Source of the DNA: an uncultured Alistipes sp. | GTDB lineage: Bacteria; Bacteroidota; Bacteroidia; Bacteroidales; UBA932 | Assembly: GCA_900544175.1 (NCBI GenBank) | Contig: UQUN01000002.1 | Span: forward strand, 62,001 to 126,000 | Reading direction: 5' to 3' | DNA: 64,000 nt | In this document: positions 8,161 to 17,821 of the stretch, one piece after another | How the letters are laid out: every line of letters begins with the position of its first letter | How positions within the stretch are numbered: position 1 is the stretch's first letter | The notes under the pieces: model-generated | Told to the model about the DNA's origin: nothing | The model's input: the letters and a program-made list of their open reading frames with translations, nothing else | Database searches by the model: none | Made by a program: the position numbers and the translations under genes

Positions 8161-9335
8161 TATACCACTTATTCGACCATTTCCGCTATCTGGACTTTCC
8201 TGGATCCGGGATAATGCAGTACATCTCGGTCCGGTCCATCCTGGCCAGCATCACCGCTATAGTGCTGATACTGTGCACAGGCAGACCTTTCATCCGCTTC
8301 ATGCAGAAAAAACAGCTCGGAGAAGAGATCAGGGATCTGGGACTGGAAGGACAGATGTCCAAGAAAGGGACCCCCACCATGGGAGGCATCCTGATTCTCG
8401 GAGCCATCCTGATATCGGTACTTCTGTTCGGAGACCTGACCAACATGTATGTACAGTTGCTGCTGATAACACTTGCTTGGCTTGGAATGCTCGGACTGAC
8501 AGACGACTACATCAAGGTGTTCCGGAAAAACAAAGAAGGTATGTCCGGCAAGTACAAGATTCTGGGACAGGTAGTACTGGGACTCGCCGTCGGTATCACC
8601 ATCTGCGTACATGAAGACACGGTAAGCACTCTCACCACCATACCATTCGTAAAAAACAACGAGTTCGACTACTCATGGCTGGCGTTCGGCAGCGGGAAAA
8701 CGAAGGAACTGCTGCAGGTGGTGATATACGTGCTGGTCATCATATTCATCACGACAGCCATGTCGAATGCCACCAACCTGACGGACGGTATGGACGGTCT
8801 GGCCGCCGGAATATCGGCCATAACCGGAGCCACCCTCGGTGTACTGGCGTATTTGTCCGGAAACATCATTTACGCTGATTATCTGAACATCATGTACATT
8901 CCGGACTCAGGCGAGATAGTCGTATTCCTGTCTGCCATGACAGGTGCTCTGCTCGGTTTCCTGTGGTACAATTCCTATCCTGCACAGGTATTCATGGGCG
9001 ACACAGGAAGCCTGGCCTTAGGCGGAATGATAGGAGTGACGGCCGTCCTGATACGCAAGGAACTGCTCCTGCCACTCCTCTGCGGCATATTTTTCGCCGA
9101 ATCCGTATCTGTCATCCTGCAAAGAACATATTTCAAGTACACCAAGAAGAAATACGGAGCAGGACGGAGAATATTCAAGATGGCACCGCTGCATCACCAT
9201 TTTCAGAAAGAAGGTGTGACTGCACTGATAAAAAGACCGTTACATGCGATACCGGAAGCCAAGATCGTAATGCGCTTCTGGCTGATCAGCATAATTCTCG
9301 CAATTATGACAATAATAACACTTAAAATACGATAG
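8157..9335 (+). CDS. mraY: Phospho-MurNAc-pentapeptide transferase
   Basis: MraY transfers phospho-MurNAc-pentapeptide to undecaprenyl phosphate to make lipid I at the inner membrane. The 392-residue polytopic protein shows GTPTMGGILIL near residue 78, GLTDDYIKVFRKN near 116, NATNLTDGMDGLAAG near 204 and the MAPLHHHFQ histidine motif near 341. The extra N-terminal segment before the first helix and the longer loop around residue 150 are common in Bacteroidetes MraY. Confidence 0.97.
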   Translation: MIYHLFDHFRYLDFPGSGIMQYISVRSILASITAIVLILCTGRPFIRFMQKKQLGEEIRDLGLEGQMSKKGTPTMGGILILGAILISVLLFGDLTNMYVQLLLITLAWLGMLGLTDDYIKVFRKNKEGMSGKYKILGQVVLGLAVGITICVHEDTVSTLTTIPFVKNNEFDYSWLAFGSGKTKELLQVVIYVLVIIFITTAMSNATNLTDGMDGLAAGISAITGATLGVLAYLSGNIIYADYLNIMYIPDSGEIVVFLSAMTGALLGFLWYNSYPAQVFMGDTGSLALGGMIGVTAVLIRKELLLPLLCGIFFAESVSVILQRTYFKYTKKKYGAGRRIFKMAPLHHHFQKEGVTALIKRPLHAIPEAKIVMRFWLISIILAIMTIITLKIR

Positions 9336-9337
9336 TC

Positions 9338-10672
9338 ATGAAAAGGATTGTAGCACTCGGAGGCGGCGAGAGCGGAGTAGGCGCGGCCGTCCTCGCAAAA
9401 GTAAAGGGCCTGGACATCTTCCTCTCGGACAACGGAGTCCTGACTCCTGATGCGAAATCCATGCTCAGCCGATACGGGATACCTTACGAGGAAGGCGGAC
9501 ACAGCAGGGAGAGGATCCTGAACGCGGACGAGATAGTGAAGAGTCCGGGAATACCGGACACAGCCCCGATAGTAAGCGAAGCCCGTTCGCTCGGCATTCC
9601 TGTCATATCCGAGATCGAGTTCGCAGGACGATACGACAAGGCGAAGAAAATATGCGTCACCGGAAGCAACGGCAAGACCACCACTACCTCGCTCATCTAC
9701 TACATGCTGCGCAACGCCGGACTCAACGTCGGCCTCGGAGGCAACATAGGAAAGAGCTACGCCTATCAGGTCGCTACCGAGAATTTCGACATCTATGTAC
9801 TGGAGCTCAGCAGTTTCCAGCTTGACGGCATGTACGATTTCAAGGCAGACATAGCCATTATCCTGAACATCACACCTGACCATCTGGACCGGTACGACCA
9901 CAACATGCAGAACTACATAAAGGCCAAGTTCAGGATTACCAGGAACATGTCCGAGCAGGACTGCTTCATTTTCTGCGATGACGACAATGTCACCGTCGGA
10001 CATATCAAGGAGATAGTCCTGAGAGCCAAGATGCTGCCCTTCTCCCAGAAGCACGAGGTCGTCCAGGGAGCCTTCCTCAACGGAAATGACATCGCTGTAA
10101 GGTACAATGACGAAGAGGATTTATTTTCCACCGGAGAACTTTCGCTCAAGGGACGCCACAACATATACAACTCAATGGCCGCGGCCATAGCCGGAAAGGT
10201 CATGAACATAACCAGCGATGTCATACGCCGAAGCCTCGCCACATTCAAGAACATCGAGCACAGGCTGGAAAACGTCATGACAGTAAAGGGCGTCCTGTAC
10301 ATCAACGACTCTAAGGCGACCAACGTCAACTCCACATGGTATGCCTTAGAATGCATGGACAGGCCGGTGGTATGGATAGCCGGCGGCACAGACAAAGGCA
10401 ACGACTACTCTGAGATAGAACAGCTCGTAAAAGAAAAGGTAAAGGCCCTCATATGCCTCGGCAAGGACAACCGCAAGCTGCACGAGTTCTTCGGTCCCGT
10501 CCTCAACACCATTGAAGACGCCTCATCCGCCACGGAAGCCGTAAGAAAAGCCTACAATCTGGCCGACGAGGGAGATGTAGTGCTGCTCTCTCCGTGCTGC
10601 GCCAGTTTCGACCTGTTCAAGAACTACGAGGACAGGGGACGGCAGTTCAAGGAAGCTGTAAGAAAACTCTGA
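9338..10672 (+). CDS. murD: UDP-MurNAc-L-Ala:D-glutamate ligase
   Basis: MurD adds D-glutamate, the second stem-peptide residue. The 444 residues begin with the nucleotide-recognition loop ALGGGESGVGAAVLAK, then the ATP loop TGSNGKTTTTSL near residue 110, the ELSSFQLDG motif near 150 and the C-terminal SPCCASFDLFKNYEDRG block. It starts two bases after mraY and ends three bases before ftsW. Confidence 0.96.
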   Translation: MKRIVALGGGESGVGAAVLAKVKGLDIFLSDNGVLTPDAKSMLSRYGIPYEEGGHSRERILNADEIVKSPGIPDTAPIVSEARSLGIPVISEIEFAGRYDKAKKICVTGSNGKTTTTSLIYYMLRNAGLNVGLGGNIGKSYAYQVATENFDIYVLELSSFQLDGMYDFKADIAIILNITPDHLDRYDHNMQNYIKAKFRITRNMSEQDCFIFCDDDNVTVGHIKEIVLRAKMLPFSQKHEVVQGAFLNGNDIAVRYNDEEDLFSTGELSLKGRHNIYNSMAAAIAGKVMNITSDVIRRSLATFKNIEHRLENVMTVKGVLYINDSKATNVNSTWYALECMDRPVVWIAGGTDKGNDYSEIEQLVKEKVKALICLGKDNRKLHEFFGPVLNTIEDASSATEAVRKAYNLADEGDVVLLSPCCASFDLFKNYEDRGRQFKEAVRKL

Positions 10673-10675
10673 CAA

Positions 10676-11869
10676 ATGAAGGATACCCTGACAAATAGAA
10701 TCAACAGGCTGAAGGGAGACCGGGTCATCTGGATAATATTCCTGGTGTTCGCCATGATCTCCCTGGCTGTAGTGTACTCAGCATCGAGCGCGCTGGCATA
10801 CAGATCCAGCACAACGCCTTTCAGCATCATGCTGCGCCAGGCCGGATACTACGCATTCGGATTCCTGATAGTGCTCGCCTGCTACAGAATACCCCTGAAG
10901 CACTACCGGTTCTGGACATTCTTCCTCATGGGAATCTCCATCATACTGCTCATGATACCGGCCATGACAGGCAGACTGAGGACCATCTCCATCCTTGGCA
11001 TCAGCGTGCAGCCGTCGGAAATCGCGAAAATCGCCACTGTCCTCTATCTCGCCAGGACCATCGAGAACTCAGAATTCAAGACATTCAAGGAGTACATACT
11101 GAAGATTCTTCTTCCGCTCGGCATCACCTGCATACTATGCCTTATGGGCAGCGTATCCGCCACACTCATAATATGCTTCATCTCGTTCATCATACTGGTA
11201 TGTTCCAAGATCCCCCGCAAATTCATCCTGTGGACCATTCCCATCGCCATAGGTGCCCTCGGACTGATAATCGGGATCCATGCGCTCACTGGAGCATTCT
11301 CAAGAATAGACACCTTCACGGCCAGAATCGAAAGACACTTCAACAATGACACGGCCGGCATGAGCGCAGCCGAGCTTCAGGAGCAGCAGAACAAGACATT
11401 CCAGGAGCAGCAGGCAAGGGAAGCCATACAGCTGGGAGGAATTTTCGGACGCGGCCCCGGGAACAGCATAAAGCGGGACATCCTTCCCAACGCATACGAT
11501 GACTACATATATTCCATAATAGTAGAGGAATACGGACTTGCAGGAGGCATACTGATCATACTTCTCTACCTGTGGTTCTTCTACAGATGCCTCAAGATAG
11601 CGAACATGTGCAAAAAGGATTTCTCCATAATCACCGTGCTCGGCCTGTCCACTCTCATAACCCTTCAGGCTTTCCTGCACATATTCGTCAACACCGGCAT
11701 CATCCCTGTAACCGGCCAGACGCTGCCGATGATCAGCCGTGGAGGGTCATCCCTGGTCATCATGAGCAGCGCTTTCGGCATCATCCTGTCAGTAAACAGG
11801 ACTCTGGAGATAAAGAATCAGAAACTTAAAAACGACAAGGAGGCACAGACATGCGGAACAGAATCATAA
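10676..11869 (+). CDS. ftsW: SEDS septal peptidoglycan glycosyltransferase
   Basis: FtsW polymerises lipid II glycan chains at the septum together with FtsI. The 397-residue protein has about ten transmembrane helices and SEDS landmarks: LGISVQPSEIAKIATVLYLA near residue 103, the large extracytoplasmic loop with GRGPGNSIKRDILPNAYDDY near 260, and TGQTLPMISRGGSSL near 345. Its last 19 bases overlap murG, implying translational coupling. Confidence 0.95.
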   Translation: MKDTLTNRINRLKGDRVIWIIFLVFAMISLAVVYSASSALAYRSSTTPFSIMLRQAGYYAFGFLIVLACYRIPLKHYRFWTFFLMGISIILLMIPAMTGRLRTISILGISVQPSEIAKIATVLYLARTIENSEFKTFKEYILKILLPLGITCILCLMGSVSATLIICFISFIILVCSKIPRKFILWTIPIAIGALGLIIGIHALTGAFSRIDTFTARIERHFNNDTAGMSAAELQEQQNKTFQEQQAREAIQLGGIFGRGPGNSIKRDILPNAYDDYIYSIIVEEYGLAGGILIILLYLWFFYRCLKIANMCKKDFSIITVLGLSTLITLQAFLHIFVNTGIIPVTGQTLPMISRGGSSLVIMSSAFGIILSVNRTLEIKNQKLKNDKEAQTCGTES

Positions 11870-12993
11870 TAAGCGGAGGAGGCACGGGCGGACACATCTT
11901 CCCGGCCATCGCGATTGCGGACGCAGTCCGGAAAGCCGCTCCGGACACCGAAATTCTCTTCGTTGGAGCAGAAGGCAGGATGGAGATGGAGAAAGTCCCT
12001 GCGGCAGGATACAGGATAGTCGGGCTTCCGGTAGCCGGACTGCAGAGAAGACTGACAGCCGCCAATCTCAGCGTCCCGGTCAAAGTCATCCGAAGCCTGC
12101 ACAAAGCCGGGAAAATACTCAATGAGTTCAAACCGGACGTTGTCGTGGGTGTAGGAGGTTATGCCAGTGCGCCCATGCTCTGGAAAGCGCAGTCAAGGGG
12201 CATCCCGACACTCATACAGGAGCAGAACTCCTACGCGGGACTGACCAACAGGACCGTAGGCCGGAAAGCTCTCAGAATCTGCGTAGCCTATGAAGGCATG
12301 GACCGCTTCTTCCCGGCAGACAGAATAACACTGACAGGCAATCCCATACGGGGCAACATAAGACCTTATACGGAAGATGAACGGGCAGAAGGGCTGAAAC
12401 ACTACGGACTCAGTCCGTCATTACCAACGGTTCTCATAGTCGGCGGCAGCGGCGGATGCGGTACATTCAACACTGTCATGACGGATACATGCAGAAGCAA
12501 CCGGGGAGCCTTCCCCTTTCAGGTCATCTGGCAAAGCGGAAAGGGATATTCCGGCAGGATATCAGGTCTTTTCAGCTCACTTGACGGAACAGAAAACGGG
12601 GACGGCCTGCGAATCCTCGGCAATGTCCGCAACTGCGACTTCATAACCAGAATGGACCTTGCATTCGCAGCAGCCGACATCGTGGTCTCCAGAGCCGGTG
12701 CAGGCACGATATCCGAACTATGCGCCATAGGCAAGGCCACCGTGTTCGTACCCTCTCCTAATGTGGCTGAGGACCACCAGACCCACAATGCCATGGCCCT
12801 TGTCAGAAAAGACGCTGCGGTGATGGTAAAGGACTCTGACGCCGGCAAAAACCTCATGTCCGTCGTGGAAGACCTTCTGAAAGACAGAAAGAGAATGGAA
12901 TCTCTGGAATACAACATCAGGACACTCGCAAAGCCATACGCAGCCGATGAGATTGCCGAAGAGATAATCAGAATAAAAGAGAAACGGTCATGA
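11851..12993 (+). CDS. murG: UDP-GlcNAc:lipid I N-acetylglucosaminyltransferase
   Basis: MurG converts lipid I to lipid II on the cytoplasmic membrane face. The 380-residue GT28 enzyme shows the glycine loop IISGGGTGGHIFPAIAIA at the N-terminus, the second G loop GVGGYASAPML near residue 95, a third loop IVGGSGGCGTFN near 197, and the UDP-binding segment VVSRAGAGTISELCAIGKAT near 287. The ATG choice follows the motif spacing of the family. Confidence 0.96.
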   Translation: MRNRIIISGGGTGGHIFPAIAIADAVRKAAPDTEILFVGAEGRMEMEKVPAAGYRIVGLPVAGLQRRLTAANLSVPVKVIRSLHKAGKILNEFKPDVVVGVGGYASAPMLWKAQSRGIPTLIQEQNSYAGLTNRTVGRKALRICVAYEGMDRFFPADRITLTGNPIRGNIRPYTEDERAEGLKHYGLSPSLPTVLIVGGSGGCGTFNTVMTDTCRSNRGAFPFQVIWQSGKGYSGRISGLFSSLDGTENGDGLRILGNVRNCDFITRMDLAFAAADIVVSRAGAGTISELCAIGKATVFVPSPNVAEDHQTHNAMALVRKDAAVMVKDSDAGKNLMSVVEDLLKDRKRMESLEYNIRTLAKPYAADEIAEEIIRIKEKRS

Positions 12994-14348
12994 ACAGATA
13001 CAGCCACATATATTTAATAGGAATAGGCGGAATCGGAATGAGTGCCATAGCCCGGTACTTCCGCCACAGAGGACTGGATGTGTCAGGATACGACAAAAAC
13101 AGATCGCCCATAACAGATGCACTGGAGAAAGAAGGCATTCGTGTTCATTATGACAGCGACATTTCCGCAATTCCTCCGTCCCCGGACAGCACGCTGGTAA
13201 TCTACACTCCTGCCGTACCCGGCGACATGCCGGAACTGTCATACGCCATAGAACATGGATACAAGACAATCAAAAGATCCGAGGCACTCGGAGAAGCCGC
13301 CAAAGGGAAAAAATGCCTGGCAGTATCCGGTACCCACGGGAAAACCACGACCAGTACGATGCTGGCCCACATACTCACCTCGTCCGGAGAGGGCTGCACT
13401 GCATTTCTGGGCGGCATATCCAAAAACTACGGCACAAACCTGCTGCTGTCCCCCAATGATGTCATAGTGGCTGAAGCCGACGAGTTCGACAGATCGTTCC
13501 TCAGGCTCTTTCCCGAGTCGGCAGTGATCACGTCCGTGGATGCCGACCACCTTGACATCTACTCCGACATCGAAGATCTCAGAAATACTTTCGTCCGGTT
13601 CGCAATGCAGACCTCGGGCCACCTTGTCATCAAGAAAGGGATAGAGGACAGATTCATCCGTGCAGGCGTAAAAGCCTGCATCCATACCTACGGGCCTGGC
13701 GGAGACTACTTCGCGTCAGACATCAGGACTGACACGGACGGAAAGATGCATTTCACCCTAAACACTCCTGAAGGAGTCTTCACAGGTTTCACTGCCGGTG
13801 TACCCGGAACAGTCAACATCGAGAACGCCACCGCAGCAGCCGCCATGGCACTGATACACGGAGTCACGCCTGAGGCTGTCAAGACCGCGACAGCGTCATT
13901 CCGCGGTGTGGCCCGCAGATTCGACATCCATCTCAACCTTCCCGGCCATACATACGTGGACGACTACGCCCATCACCCGGCAGAGATAGCCGCCACTGTC
14001 GCATCCATACGGCAGACCTGGCCCGGCAGAAAAATACTCGGCATATTCCAGCCACATCTGTACTCGAGGACCAGGGACTTCTACAAGGAGTTTGCAGCCA
14101 GTCTGAGCATGCTCGACTCATTGATACTGCTGCCAATATATCCGGCAAGGGAGAAACCGCTGCCAGGAGTGTCCTCGCAGATGATACTGGATCTTGTCAC
14201 ATTGAAAGACAAGACTCTTCTGGACAGACAGGAACTGACAGAGGAACTGCGCAGACGGGAGACTGACATCGTAGTGACATTCGGAGCCGGTGACATTGAC
14301 AGACTCGTCACTCCAATAGAGAACCTGCTGAGAGACAAATATGCTTAG
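12990..14348 (+). CDS. murC: UDP-MurNAc:L-alanine ligase
   Basis: MurC starts stem-peptide synthesis by adding L-alanine. The 452 residues carry LIGIGGIGMSAIARYFRHRG at the N-terminus, the ATP loop VSGTHGKTTTSTML near residue 112, EADEFDRSFL near 163 and VDDYAHHPAEI near 325. All four are standard MurC landmarks. The start overlaps murG by four bases, and the stop lies within the first bases of ftsQ. Confidence 0.97.
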   Translation: MNRYSHIYLIGIGGIGMSAIARYFRHRGLDVSGYDKNRSPITDALEKEGIRVHYDSDISAIPPSPDSTLVIYTPAVPGDMPELSYAIEHGYKTIKRSEALGEAAKGKKCLAVSGTHGKTTTSTMLAHILTSSGEGCTAFLGGISKNYGTNLLLSPNDVIVAEADEFDRSFLRLFPESAVITSVDADHLDIYSDIEDLRNTFVRFAMQTSGHLVIKKGIEDRFIRAGVKACIHTYGPGGDYFASDIRTDTDGKMHFTLNTPEGVFTGFTAGVPGTVNIENATAAAAMALIHGVTPEAVKTATASFRGVARRFDIHLNLPGHTYVDDYAHHPAEIAATVASIRQTWPGRKILGIFQPHLYSRTRDFYKEFAASLSMLDSLILLPIYPAREKPLPGVSSQMILDLVTLKDKTLLDRQELTEELRRRETDIVVTFGAGDIDRLVTPIENLLRDKYA

Positions 14349-15159
14349 AAAAACAGTCACATATATCCTGGTTCTTACGGCCTTCGCTGTATTCTGCCTC
14401 TACTTCGCGGCAGCCCGTACACTTTCCGGGCGAGGCCGGGAAAAAGAAGTATGCACGGGTATCTCCGTGCGCATACTGGACAGTGCGGCGAACAGGTTCG
14501 TGTCCGAGGAGGACATCAGGGACATCATCACCTCCTCCGGGCTGAACCCCATAGGCATGCTCAGGGACAAGGTCAGTCTCAATGACATAGAGACCCTGCT
14601 CGAGAACAGGAGCGCAATAAAGCGGAGCGAGGTATCCCTGAACCGCAACGGACTCCTGACAGTGGACATCACCCAGCGCAGGCCGCTTATACGTGTCCAG
14701 AGCAGCCACGGAGCCTTCTACATTGATGACACAGGATACATCTTCCCGTGGATCAACACGTTCACCTCCTATGTCCCCGTAGTCTCAGGACATGTCCCGG
14801 TGAAACTGGAAGAGGGATACAGAGGCACTCCCGAGGATCAGGAGCGCAAATGGGTACAGGACATCATCATGCTCGCCGAATACATAGACAGGCATCCGGT
14901 ATGGAGTTCGCAGATACAGCAGATCTATGTCGAGGACAACGGCGACCTTGTCTTCTACAATGTAGTCGGGGATCAGAAGATAATTTTTGGACCGATTGAC
15001 GATATTGATTGTAAATTTGCAAAACTTAAAGCATACTACACAGGCATCGTTCCTGTCTACGGATGGGAACGATATTCGGAGGTCAACCTGAAATTCACTG
15101 ACCAGATAGTATGCTCCAAAAGGGACATGAAAGAAACAAAAATTGATAACAACATATGA
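14341..15159 (+). CDS. ftsQ: Cell division protein FtsQ/DivIB
   Basis: A 272-residue bitopic protein: a short cytoplasmic N-terminus, one membrane helix (about residues 5-23), then a periplasmic POTRA-like domain including SLNDIETLLENRSAIKRSEV and SLNRNGLLTVDITQRRPLIR, and a C-terminal beta domain. FtsQ joins FtsL/FtsB in the divisome. Family identity is low, so the call combines the POTRA pattern and the position between murC and ftsA. It overlaps both neighbours. Confidence 0.9.
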   Translation: MLRKTVTYILVLTAFAVFCLYFAAARTLSGRGREKEVCTGISVRILDSAANRFVSEEDIRDIITSSGLNPIGMLRDKVSLNDIETLLENRSAIKRSEVSLNRNGLLTVDITQRRPLIRVQSSHGAFYIDDTGYIFPWINTFTSYVPVVSGHVPVKLEEGYRGTPEDQERKWVQDIIMLAEYIDRHPVWSSQIQQIYVEDNGDLVFYNVVGDQKIIFGPIDDIDCKFAKLKAYYTGIVPVYGWERYSEVNLKFTDQIVCSKRDMKETKIDNNI

Positions 15160-16574
15160 ATAACAGACTTATAACGGCCATAGACATCGGCACATCAAAA
15201 GTGGCGGTGGCAGTCGGGGAAATCACGTCCGGAAGAATAAGAGTCATCGGCTACAGTGAGAAACCGTCTGACGGAGTAAAGTACGGAGAGATCCGTAATC
15301 CCCTGAAGGCCGCAAAGAGCATAGAGCCTGCCCTCAGGGAAGTAAAGGAGCAGATAATGAACGAAAGCATTGTCGGAGGATATTCCATAAAGGATGTGTA
15401 CGTCAACATCTCCGGCCAGAACATACGCTGTCTTCCCGAACACCTCAGGAGGGAAAGGCCGGATCCCGACGAACCCATATCGGAAGAGGAGACAGATTCC
15501 ATGCTGAAAGAAATGTACCGGTACGATGCCGGCCCGCAGAAAGAGGTCATACTCGTAGTGCCGCAGTGCTACAACGTGGACGTACACATGGGCGAGACCG
15601 ATCCGGTCGGTATGGACGGGAAGATCCTTGAAGGCGAATACAGACTCTTCACCAACAACTCGCAGGCCGTAAAACACTGCAAGGACGTGCTCAACCTGCT
15701 CGGACTTCATGCGAACGGCATGATATTCACCCCTACCGCCTCAGCGGAAGCCCTGCTCACAGAGGACGAGAAAGAGCTCGGAAGCATTCTTGTGGACATA
15801 GGCGCCGGCACAACAGACGTACTGATATACTACAAGAACATCGTGCGCTACGCTACGGTGATACCTTTCGGAGGAGATTCGATAACCGAGGACATCAACC
15901 AGACATGCGGAATAGCCATGAGGAGTGCAGAGCAACTCAAGATCCAGTGCGGAATGTGCATAAGCGAGTTTGCACCTGAGAGCAGACTGATAATCAAGAC
16001 AAACAACGGCATGACCGTCAAGGAAGTTTCCTCCAGGCTGCTCAGTTCCGCCATCGAGGCCCGTGTCTGCGAGATTCTGGCGACCGTAAGGCACATCATG
16101 GAAATATCCGGGTACAGAGGCAAACTTCTCGGCAAAGTCGTACTGACAGGAGGCAGCAGCTATCTGAACCTTATCCAGCTTCTTGCGAAAAACATACTGA
16201 AAATGGACGTCAGAATAAGCCTGCCTGACAGCCACACTGTCTTAGGGACATCCGTTGAGAAAGTATTCAGGCCGCAGGCGTCCACGGTAACCGGACTGCT
16301 TCTGGAAGGCATGCGCCTTCAGGAAAGCATGCCTGGCAGCCTGTCCGCGGATACCGCAGGAAAAAACGACAACGCCCCAGAGCCTTCCACCCAGGAAAGC
16401 ACACCATTTAAGGATACTCTGTTCACAGAGGAGGAGACCGGCCCCGTAATGCAGCAGCCCGACAACAGTCAGAAAAACGTCAGGGCGCAGCAGAAGCCAT
16501 CCAAGGACAGAAGAGGCATAAAGGGACTGATCAAAGACCTGTTCCCCATCTCCGACAACGACAATGACGCTTAG
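15156..16574 (+). CDS. ftsA: Cell division protein FtsA
   Basis: FtsA is the actin-like ATPase that tethers FtsZ filaments to the membrane. The 472 residues have phosphate-1 motif AIDIGTSKVAVAVGE, the SHS2/1C insertion, the phosphate-2 motif VDIGAGTTDVLIYY near residue 212 and the adenosine motif LTGGSSYLNLIQ near 330. After a low-complexity linker (about 390-450) the C-terminus ends in an amphipathic helix, KGLIKDLFPIS, the expected membrane-targeting sequence. It overlaps ftsZ if the longer ftsZ start is used. Confidence 0.96.
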   Translation: MNNRLITAIDIGTSKVAVAVGEITSGRIRVIGYSEKPSDGVKYGEIRNPLKAAKSIEPALREVKEQIMNESIVGGYSIKDVYVNISGQNIRCLPEHLRRERPDPDEPISEEETDSMLKEMYRYDAGPQKEVILVVPQCYNVDVHMGETDPVGMDGKILEGEYRLFTNNSQAVKHCKDVLNLLGLHANGMIFTPTASAEALLTEDEKELGSILVDIGAGTTDVLIYYKNIVRYATVIPFGGDSITEDINQTCGIAMRSAEQLKIQCGMCISEFAPESRLIIKTNNGMTVKEVSSRLLSSAIEARVCEILATVRHIMEISGYRGKLLGKVVLTGGSSYLNLIQLLAKNILKMDVRISLPDSHTVLGTSVEKVFRPQASTVTGLLLEGMRLQESMPGSLSADTAGKNDNAPEPSTQESTPFKDTLFTEEETGPVMQQPDNSQKNVRAQQKPSKDRRGIKGLIKDLFPISDNDNDA

Positions 16575-16596
16575 CATAATTCCAATCATTCACGAC

Positions 16597-17814
16597 ATGA
16601 CAGACACACTTATCATACCTGACGGACTGACCGAGAACCGCGCAAACATAAAGATCATCGGCGTAGGCGGCGGCGGATGCAACGCAGTGACCCGCCTTTA
16701 CAATGAAGGCATACAGAATGTGGAATTCCTCGTCTGCAATACTGACAAAAACGCACTTGACATGTCTCCTGTTCCGGAGAAGATAGTACTCGGGACCTCT
16801 CTCACGAAAGGCAACGGAGCCGGCATGAATCCTGACGTTGGAAGAAGCGCCGCTCTCGAGTCCATAGACGAGTTGAGAAAGGCGATTGGCCCCAACATCG
16901 AAGTCGTATTCATCACAGCCGGCATGGGAGGCGGAACAGGTACCGGTGCGGCACCTGTCATCGCCCAGATCGCGCATGAAGCAGGTCTGCTGACTATCGC
17001 AGTGATGACTTATCCGGAACACGACGAGGTCGGTTTCATGCAGAGAGCCTACGACGGAATTGAGGAAATCCGCAAGTACACCGACTCCATCATCATTGTC
17101 GACAACCAGAAAATGTACGACATCTTCGGTGACATGGACGTGGCGTCAGCACTGGAAAAGGCGGACAATGTACTGGACACGGCCGTAAGAGGCATTTCCG
17201 AACTGATCACCAAGCCCGGATACATGAACGTGGACCTGCAGGATGTCAAGACCGTCATGCGCAACAGCGGAATGGCTCTTGTAGGAACCGGACTGGCATC
17301 AGGCGACAACAGAGCCGTAACAGCCGTAGAGCAGGCATTCAGCTCGCCTCTGCTGAAGGACTTTGATCTGAAAACGGCCAAGAAAGTCCTGGTGAACATA
17401 ACATACAGCCGCAACACATCTCTTAAGATGTCGGAGATTACAGTCATAAACGACTATATCAGGGACTACACCGGAAACGGCGTGACGATGAAAAAGAAAG
17501 GCCTGGCCATAGACAACAGGCTGGAAGACGGAGAAATCTGTGTCACCGTACTTGCAACCGGGTTCAAGATCAACAACACGCCACCGTCAAAAGCCAGCCT
17601 GCCGGCAGAAGACGGTGTGACCATAGAGCTTGACGATACGTCCAGCGACAGCAACGTCATCACCCTCTCGGCAGGCACCACTGACAACATAGACGAGTGC
17701 CTGCGCGAACTGGACACAGAGCACATATTCTTCTACGAGCCGGAATGCAGCATATCCGAACTGCAGAACGAGACTGCCCTTGCCAGAAGAGAGAGACTCA
17801 AGAAAAAGATGTAA
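16597..17814 (+). CDS. ftsZ: Cell division GTPase FtsZ
   Basis: FtsZ is the tubulin-like protein of the division ring. Visible GTPase elements are VGGGGCNAV near residue 19, the T3 loop NTDKNALDM, the tubulin signature GGGTGTGAAPVIA near residue 110 and the T7 loop NVDLQDVKTVM, whose two aspartates are kept although the family usually reads NVDFADV. I start at MTDTLIIPD (16597, 405 aa), which matches the short leader of Bacteroidetes FtsZ. An ATG at 16564 would add 11 residues and overlap ftsA. The tail ends in basic RRERLKKKM after a short linker. Confidence 0.95.
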   Translation: MTDTLIIPDGLTENRANIKIIGVGGGGCNAVTRLYNEGIQNVEFLVCNTDKNALDMSPVPEKIVLGTSLTKGNGAGMNPDVGRSAALESIDELRKAIGPNIEVVFITAGMGGGTGTGAAPVIAQIAHEAGLLTIAVMTYPEHDEVGFMQRAYDGIEEIRKYTDSIIIVDNQKMYDIFGDMDVASALEKADNVLDTAVRGISELITKPGYMNVDLQDVKTVMRNSGMALVGTGLASGDNRAVTAVEQAFSSPLLKDFDLKTAKKVLVNITYSRNTSLKMSEITVINDYIRDYTGNGVTMKKKGLAIDNRLEDGEICVTVLATGFKINNTPPSKASLPAEDGVTIELDDTSSDSNVITLSAGTTDNIDECLRELDTEHIFFYEPECSISELQNETALARRERLKKKM

Positions 17815-17821
17815 CAGGCAA

